From contig VZDJ01000046.1 of NCBI GenBank assembly GCA_008694505.1, forward strand, positions 1,810,648 through 1,874,647: a DNA stretch of 64,000 nt. The letters are read 5' to 3'. Source of the stretch: Cyanoderma ruficeps. Lineage: Eukaryota; Chordata; Aves; Passeriformes; Timaliidae. A program made the position numbers and the translations under genes. Shown in pieces: positions 58,706 to 64,000 of this stretch; position 1 is the first letter of the stretch; each line of letters starts with the position of its first letter. Under the pieces are notes generated by a model. That model ran no database searches. It was not told the DNA's origin and was given only the letters and a program-made list of their open reading frames with translations.

Positions 58706-60185
58706 AGACACTCCAGGAAGGCAGGTTTTCTTCCCAGCTGCCTTGCAACTGTGTCTGCAAAAAGAAAATTTTACATGTGCCTTTCAAAACATCTGAGGGC
58801 ACGCAGAGAGTCTCATTGTGATGATGGGAGCACAAGTCAAGTTTTCTACTGGCTACTCTCCCCTGTGTCTATCAGAAGAAAGTCACATTGTCCAAATGTC
58901 GGAGCCTCCATCAAATTTTTAGCAAAGAGGGTTCTGGGGAAGTTTTCTGGAAGAGCCTTTGTCAGGCTGGTATCTCAGTAGAACCAAAAACCTCCTCCCT
59001 GGCTGGGCCAAACTTTTCCTCACAGTGATCAGAGGCATCACTTTCATCACTTTCCTTTTTGGGTTGCCAACTACAATGTCCAAACTGACACCATCTTCTC
59101 ATCTTTTTTGCATGATCCTTCTCATTCCATCAAATATCAATCACTTGTCTCCTCCAGTATCAAGAAACAAGCACAGCAGAGCAGCCAAATGTAGTTTAAG
59201 TGGGAAGTTTTGTACAGACATAGGCAGGAAGAGGATGTCTGAACAAAAATTTAAAAATCTGAACTCATAGCTCAGAGTCATCTAAACAGAAGCAAAGGAC
59301 TTCAGCTGTAGAACCTTGATGTGATTTTTTTCTCTCTGCTCTAGGCACAGTCTGCTGGTTTTATCTTGTACCTGACCTCTCTCTAGCAAGGTTCTAATCA
59401 AGCATCGCTCCCTGATCGCTCTTAATGAATGTGTTGAATGATTAAGTATCAGCTGACACCTATGATTTGCAAACAGGGGCTTTAAAGTTATCTTCCTATA
59501 GAGTCCTTAGTGCCCATTGCCTGAGATGGTTCCAAACAAGTGCACTGACCATCCAGCCTCTTCTAAAGTTGCTCACAAACCTGCAGACATGGTTCTTTCC
59601 TTTCCAATTCCCACCGAAATCCCCAACAATGGCAACCCCATGTGGCAACTGCCACCAATATCCCACCTGCAATGACAACCAGTAATTTCCCTCATTTTCC
59701 CTGTGCTAACCCACTCACCAGTGTCCCTTCTCTGTCTGCTTTTTATCCTCTCACACACTTCCCAAGAATAAAACCTGTTTTTAATTCTTGGCTCACACAG
59801 CAGGATCACAATCCATGCTGAAGTTTGACAGGTATTGCAATAATCGACAGCAACCACACCGAACATGGATTGCTGGTGAATGGGTCAAGCAGTGCATGTC
59901 GTCACAGTGGTATTTTGCATATAAAAGAAAAGCTTCATGGAGTAGAAAACACATCCAAATTAACAGTGTCAAAAGCAAGTTAATGCTTCAGTGGGATCCA
60001 AACTCGTGCCAGGTTTGACTTTGAAAAGGTTAAATTCATCCTCTAACTATCAAGGCTTGCAGCAGACCCCACACTGTCCCTGGGAACACATTGTCAATGA
60101 TCGTGAAGATGAGGAGATGATCCAGAAAAGTGGCATTGATTTTGAAGAGCAGAAAAATTTGCCAGTCATTGCTTGTTGCTAAGCT

Positions 60186-60325
60186 GCAACAACAACAACA
60201 ACAANCCAAAACCACAAAAATAAAACCACAAAAAACCCCCAAAACAAAACAAAAAACCCCACAAAAAAAACAAAAGCAAAACCAAAAAAAAAACAAACAA
60301 AAAAATCACGAAAAAACAAACAACC
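60186..60325 (+). repeat. (CAA)n microsatellite and A/C-rich tract containing an N
   Basis: A pure CAA run (60186-60204) is followed by an N at 60205 and then about 120 bp in which the plus strand is almost only A and C. The N probably marks uncertain microsatellite length. Confidence 0.92.
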
Positions 60326-61024
60326 CACCATCAGCTCTCAGCGTGTCAGTCACAAATATCAATGAGATGTGGTATTTACAGTGTTTGTGCAGGCCCAGGG
60401 AATGATGGAGACTGCACCCTGCACTTAAAGCAATTTAGACGGGACCTTAAATACCAGGAACCTCCTCTCTTGGTTTCACCAAAGGAGCTGTGTGATGTTT
60501 TCCTTTGGGCAATTGGTGCTTTTCACCTACAGGCTGTGATCCATTTATACAAAGGCAGGGCAGATATTTTAGAGAAAGGGAAAACTACACGGCTTGAACA
60601 AGCTGCAACTTGGACTGCAAGCAGGTGTTTGTCAGATCCTCCTCTTAGAAATCACATCCATTTACAGCATAACATCTCAACTCCCAGCCTGGAATTTGTC
60701 AACTGGAGCTGGACAACAGAGCTGCAGCCAGAATAAACAATTTTTTTATGGCAAACTTGTGCAAGGAACCACCCTCAGTGGTCTGTTCTTTCTTCCTTGC
60801 TCTAAATGTTACTCACCCATAACAAAACCCAGCTGATGACTTTTCCCCCACACTCTATAATGGCCTCTGAAAATCTGATGCAAGACACACAAATTTCCAC
60901 ACAGAAAATTTCCACTTGCTTTGTGTCCAGGAGAAGGAGAGAGCTGGCACAAAACTTTTCACAGAAAAATCCCTGGGTAGAAGCAGGGACGATATCAGAG
61001 TAAATAGTGCACAGCTCCTTTATA

Positions 61025-61084
61025 CTTTATACTTCATACATTTTTATCCAGATACTTTATACTTTACACCTTTTTACCCAGCTC
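61025..61084 (+). repeat. 30 bp imperfect tandem duplication
   Basis: CTTTATACTTCATACATTTT at 61025 is matched by CTTTATACTTTACACCTTTT at 61055; each is followed by TATCCAG or TACCCAG. Confidence 0.88.
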
Positions 61085-61328
61085 TGCAGAGAGTGCCCAA
61101 GGCCAACAAGTGTTTTGCCAGTATAAGAACATTAATTACATGAATAATATGAATATTGTAATATGAATAAACACATAAATCCACAGGTAGAAGCTTTTTT
61201 TTTTTACAGACTACATGCAAGCACCTTAATATATGTAATAAATACTCTTTGCCATGACTAATGGCTTGCAGAAGCAATTTGAAGCATAAAGCTCAAAACA
61301 ATGACAGAAAGGCTTCTCTCCACCCATT

Positions 61329-61345
61329 CTTTCTTTCTTTCTTTT
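61329..61345 (+). repeat. (CTTT)n run
   Basis: About four CTTT units within a pyrimidine-rich stretch. Confidence 0.85.
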
Positions 61346-61704
61346 TCTTCACACCTCTCACCCCTAGTTTCACACACAGTATTTTTTACCGAGGTCAATA
61401 ATATCAGTAAACAAAGTAAGGGGTGAAAAATGAAGTACAAATCTGTGAGGTGATGAATTCATTCTTTAAGCACATCAGAGGCTGCACAGATTACAAGATG
61501 ACAAAGCGTTATTTTCAGATGTCATGGCATTCAATCAAGAACTCTTTCCTTCCTAGTTTCATTCTAAGGTCTCATTTTCCCACTCCTCTTCCAACACTGC
61601 CAGATTAAGGGCCACAATTAAAAAACTCCAACTCCCAGATTTACTTCTTTTATAAGCACCCACCTTTAACCAACAGGAGCTTTTATTATATGCCAAAGGC
61701 CTAA

Positions 61705-61925
61705 TTTAAAAATCACAGAAGCAAAGAATCATTTGATCTGCAAAAGACCACTAAGATAATCAAGTCCAACCATTAACCCAGAACTGACAAGGCCAGCACT
61801 ACACCACGTCCCCAAGTGCCCCATCTTTTAAATCCCTCCAGGGATGGTGATTCCACCACCTCCCTGGGCAGATCCAGTGCTTGACACCTCTTTTGGTGAG
61901 AAACTTTCCATTTCCTCTGGTTTTA
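61705..61925 (-). mobile_element. CR1 LINE 3' end, older subfamily
   Basis: The plus strand reads AAAGAATCATTTGATCTGCA, then AAGTCCAACCATTAACCCAG and CCAGGGATGGTGATTCCACC, the reverse complement of the older CR1 subfamily. Confidence 0.88.
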
Positions 61926-62638
61926 TCACTGCAAGAAGAGACCAACCCCCTACCTGGCTACATTCTCCTTTATGGGAGTTGTAGAGAATGATAAATAACA
62001 TGGAGGAAGAGGACACAGACTCACAAAAAAATTACAGACATAGTTTGATCTCCACTCAATATAGCAATGAATACACCTTAAAAGGGAAGCAATACCAAAA
62101 AGAAAACAAAAAATAAACCCAACCCCAAAATTAACCACTTCAGCTTGACAAAAATAAGAAAGCTCAAGTTCTGAAGGCAGAATTCTAACAGCATGAAAAA
62201 GATTATTTTTTTTCCTTATAAGAGGATAAAACCAAGCTATCTAAAGAAACAAGCCCAGAGCAAATATCACGTATTACCAACAGATTTAAAACCCTCTCTT
62301 CCTTTCCTCCCAGGCACCCTGCGTATCAGCATGAGGCATTTTGCCATCCAGCTGCATTGTAAGCAAGAACAAGGAGCTGGGAAGGGATTGTTGCCTTGAA
62401 ATCAGCACTTTTGAGGTTGCACCTTGGATCCTGTTGACAGGGAAGATGTGTGCCGATGTCTTTACAAACCATTCCATGGTTGCTGTGAACGGCTTTGAAA
62501 TGGGGCTTAATGTGTCTCTACCAACTTGGGGCAGCAGGTTCGTCACAGAGCCCACTTTGACTCCTGAAACAGCCAAATGGGGCCGCACAAACCTGAACTT
62601 CTGAACTTTGGGGTGAAATGACAGGTTCAGGGGGGAGA
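61926..62638. other. Noncoding stretch before an LTR-like module
   Basis: No gene was recognised. The part from about 62600 to 62638 ends in a purine tract, CAGGGGGGAGA, directly before TGGGGTGGG; this resembles a retroviral polypurine tract next to a 3' LTR. A plus-strand frame of 87 codons (62341-62604) precedes it, but I recognise no retroviral domain in it. Confidence 0.4.
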
Positions 62639-62872
62639 TGGGGTGGGTGGTTGGGAAAGGCTGCGCGTTCCTGGTACCTCGGCCAGTGAGGGAAGGAAGA
62701 GGGAAACGAGCGGAGTTTGGGATAAAAGGAGGCTGTATTCCCCGAAACCTGAAGAGAGAAAACCCCGCGGGAATGTGCCCCAGTGGCCTCTGTCCCTTTA
62801 TCCGAATAAAGTTGTTGGACTCCTCTGTCTCCTTTATGGATACTGGCTGTTCCCAGCGGGATTTTCCGTACA
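62639..62872 (+). mobile_element. LTR-like promoter and poly(A) module
   Basis: A GC- and CpG-richer block contains GATAAAAGGAGGC (TATA-like, near 62721) and CCGAATAAAGTTGTTGGAC (AATAAA at 62805-62810), separated by about 80 bp, and a terminal segment ending TTCCGTACA. This spacing and order is typical of U3-R-U5 of a gammaretrovirus-like LTR. The start is placed after the purine tract at 62629-62638. No second copy and no target duplication were found, so the ends are provisional. Confidence 0.6.
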
Positions 62873-62889
62873 CTGTGATCAGTTTGGGT

Positions 62890-63372
62890 CCCTTTTGATA
62901 AGAAAGACATTGAGAAGCTGGAGCAAGTCCAGAGAAGGGAACAGAGCTGGGGAAGGGTCTGGAGCACCAGGACCAGCTGAGGGAGCTGGGAAAGGGGCTC
63001 AGCCTGGAGAAAAGAAGGCTCAGGGGGAACCTTGTGGCTCTGCACAACTCCCTGACAGGAGGGGACAGCCGAGAGGGTCGGGCTCTGCTCCCAGGGAACA
63101 GGGACCAGATAAGAGGAAATGACCTCAAGTTGCACCAGGGGAGGTTTAGTTTGGATATTAAGGAAAATTTCTTCCTGGAAAGAGTTGTCAAGCATTGGCA
63201 CAGGCTGTCCAAGGAAGAGGTGAAATCACCATCCCTGGAAGTGCTCAAAGAATTGCGTCGATGTGGCACTTGGGAAGAGAGTTTAGTGGTGAATGTGGTG
63301 GTGATGGTTAATGGTTGAACTCAATGATCTTCATGGTCTTTTCCCACCGAAATGATTCTATGGCTCTTTGTT
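62890..63372 (+). mobile_element. CR1 LINE 3' fragment, longest forward copy
   Basis: Forward CR1: AAGCTGGAGCAAGTCCAGAG, GCTGAGGGAGCTGGGAAAGG, then CTGACAGGAGGGGACAGCCG, GAAATGACCTCAAGTTGCAC, ATTTCTTCCTGGAAAGAGTT, and the tail GAACTCAATGATCTTCATGG with GATTCTATGG. About 480 bp cover the end of ORF2 and the 3' UTR. The 327-codon minus-strand frame over this stretch is antisense to CR1 and is not a gene. Confidence 0.93.
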
Positions 63373-64000
63373 TCCATGAACTGAGGACAGTTTTTCAGAG
63401 GGGAACTGAATGGGGCCCTCTAAGAACTGCCCCACTCCCATCACCTGTTTTCCTCCTCCAGCCAAAGCAGGACTGCCTTGTCCTTTTCTGCCTTTCCTCA
63501 TTCCCTCCTGTCTCTCCACAAGAACTGCACAACTCCAGCGCAGGGACAGAGCAGAGAGAGAGGTGGTGAAGCAAGTCAAAGCTCTCAGTTGAGCTCAACA
63601 ATAAAACTTGCATGAACTTGGAGCCAAAGGTTTTGTTTTGCTTTGAAACCAGGGGCGGAAGAGGGACTGAACTCTCCCGCCTCGTTTTTATTGCTGCTCG
63701 GAGAGCCAGAAATGTCCACACATCAGTAGAGTTAAAAAGCAAGATTGTAAGAACCAGATGTTGGGATATTTTTGGATGCAATCATGGATCAGGCCACAGT
63801 GCTTAACAGCTCCTGTCCAAAGCCAATTTTTGAGGGAACAGAGCACATATCAAGCTCACGTTTGCTGGCTCTGTGCCGAGCCCTGCACACTGCACGGAAT
63901 GAGAGCTTTTCTCAAATTGCTTTGGGGTTTTTTTTGGTTTAAATCCTCCTATTAAAGCTCACGGCGAATTGCATTTTTACTGCAGAATTATACCAAAAAG
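63373..64000. other. Unique noncoding stretch
   Basis: No exon, RNA or repeat family was recognised. Overlapping frames of up to 128 codons on both strands have no recognisable domain. Confidence 0.4.

Larger units (their letters stand above)
58706..61704. other. Unique noncoding stretch
   Basis: No gene or RNA gene was recognised in about 3 kb. It includes the CAA microsatellite with an N at 60186-60325, a 30 bp duplication at 61025-61084 and a CTTT run at 61329-61345, each listed separately. Confidence 0.45.

Noticed and set aside
62286..63269. 327-codon minus-strand open frame, the longest in the window
   Set aside because: It is antisense to a forward CR1 fragment and to the LTR-like module at 62639-62872, has no recognisable domain, and overlaps other open frames.
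1..64000. CRISPR arrays, operons, phage genes, toxin-antitoxin pairs or biosynthetic clusters
   Set aside because: None were seen. The direct repeats present are microsatellites, small duplications or LTR/CR1 copies, and the repeat content is that of a bird nuclear genome.
1..64000. tRNA, rRNA, snRNA or microRNA genes
   Set aside because: No sequence with a convincing conserved box pattern or fold was recognised by eye. A covariance-model scan would be decisive; a high-scoring hit would overturn this.

Overview
This window looks like nuclear DNA from a bird, most likely a songbird. The main evidence is more than twenty fragments of the chicken repeat 1 (CR1) LINE, mostly 3' ends that carry the typical GGTTGGAAGGGACC / TGATTCTATG-type tail on one strand or the other. 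Solo long terminal repeats (LTRs) of endogenous retroviruses lie among them. The background is AT-rich and single-copy in appearance, with no operon structure, no dense coding and no ribosome binding sites. I found no exon, no intact protein-coding gene and no RNA gene that I can support. The stretch is therefore part of a gene desert or a very large intron. The long open frames present are chance frames, or antisense or sense shadows of LTR and CR1 sequence.

Layout. From 1 to 20 kb the window is mainly unique AT-rich DNA. It carries CR1 pieces (0.7, 2.4, 5.0, 7.6, 10.3 and 13.3 kb), two copies of a 300-350 bp LTR family (family A, 3.3 and 12.6 kb), one 291 bp LTR (14.3 kb) and two copies of a 460-480 bp LTR family (family B, 4.4 and 18.7 kb). 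Other features here are a GGGAAA hexamer array (5.3 kb), a GC-rich patch (10.4-10.75 kb) and a double hairpin (18.65 kb). At 20-22.5 kb there is a CR1 cluster in which an older minus-strand CR1 was split by a 657 bp LTR (family C). From 22.5 to 45 kb unique DNA alternates with CR1 pieces, two more family C LTRs (28.7 and 34.1 kb), a 380 bp LTR candidate (39.0 kb), a third family A LTR (39.7 kb) and a truncated avian ERVL-type LTR (41.8 kb). At 45.05-45.9 kb there is a composite tandem repeat with a unit of about 470 bp that joins CR1 and LTR-like sequence; an unresolved base interrupts it. From 46 to 52 kb the DNA is unique. At 52.4-53.3 kb a fourth family C LTR carries a nested 254 bp LTR-like insertion with a perfect 6 bp target duplication. 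The last 10 kb hold more CR1 pieces and a GC-rich LTR-like promoter/poly(A) module near 62.6-62.9 kb.

The most informative result is that exact element ends and target-site duplications can be read for several LTRs. Family A and two further LTRs have 6 bp duplications, family C has 5 bp and family B has 4 bp, which suggests at least three integrase classes. No gag, pol or env segment was recognised beside any LTR, so most are solo LTRs. I found no convincing new biological system. The items most worth checking are the nested 254 bp element, the composite tandem array, the double hairpin and the GC-rich patch. The four N bases (6089, 29091, 45724, 60205) all sit in or beside repeats and probably mark compressed or unresolved sequence.
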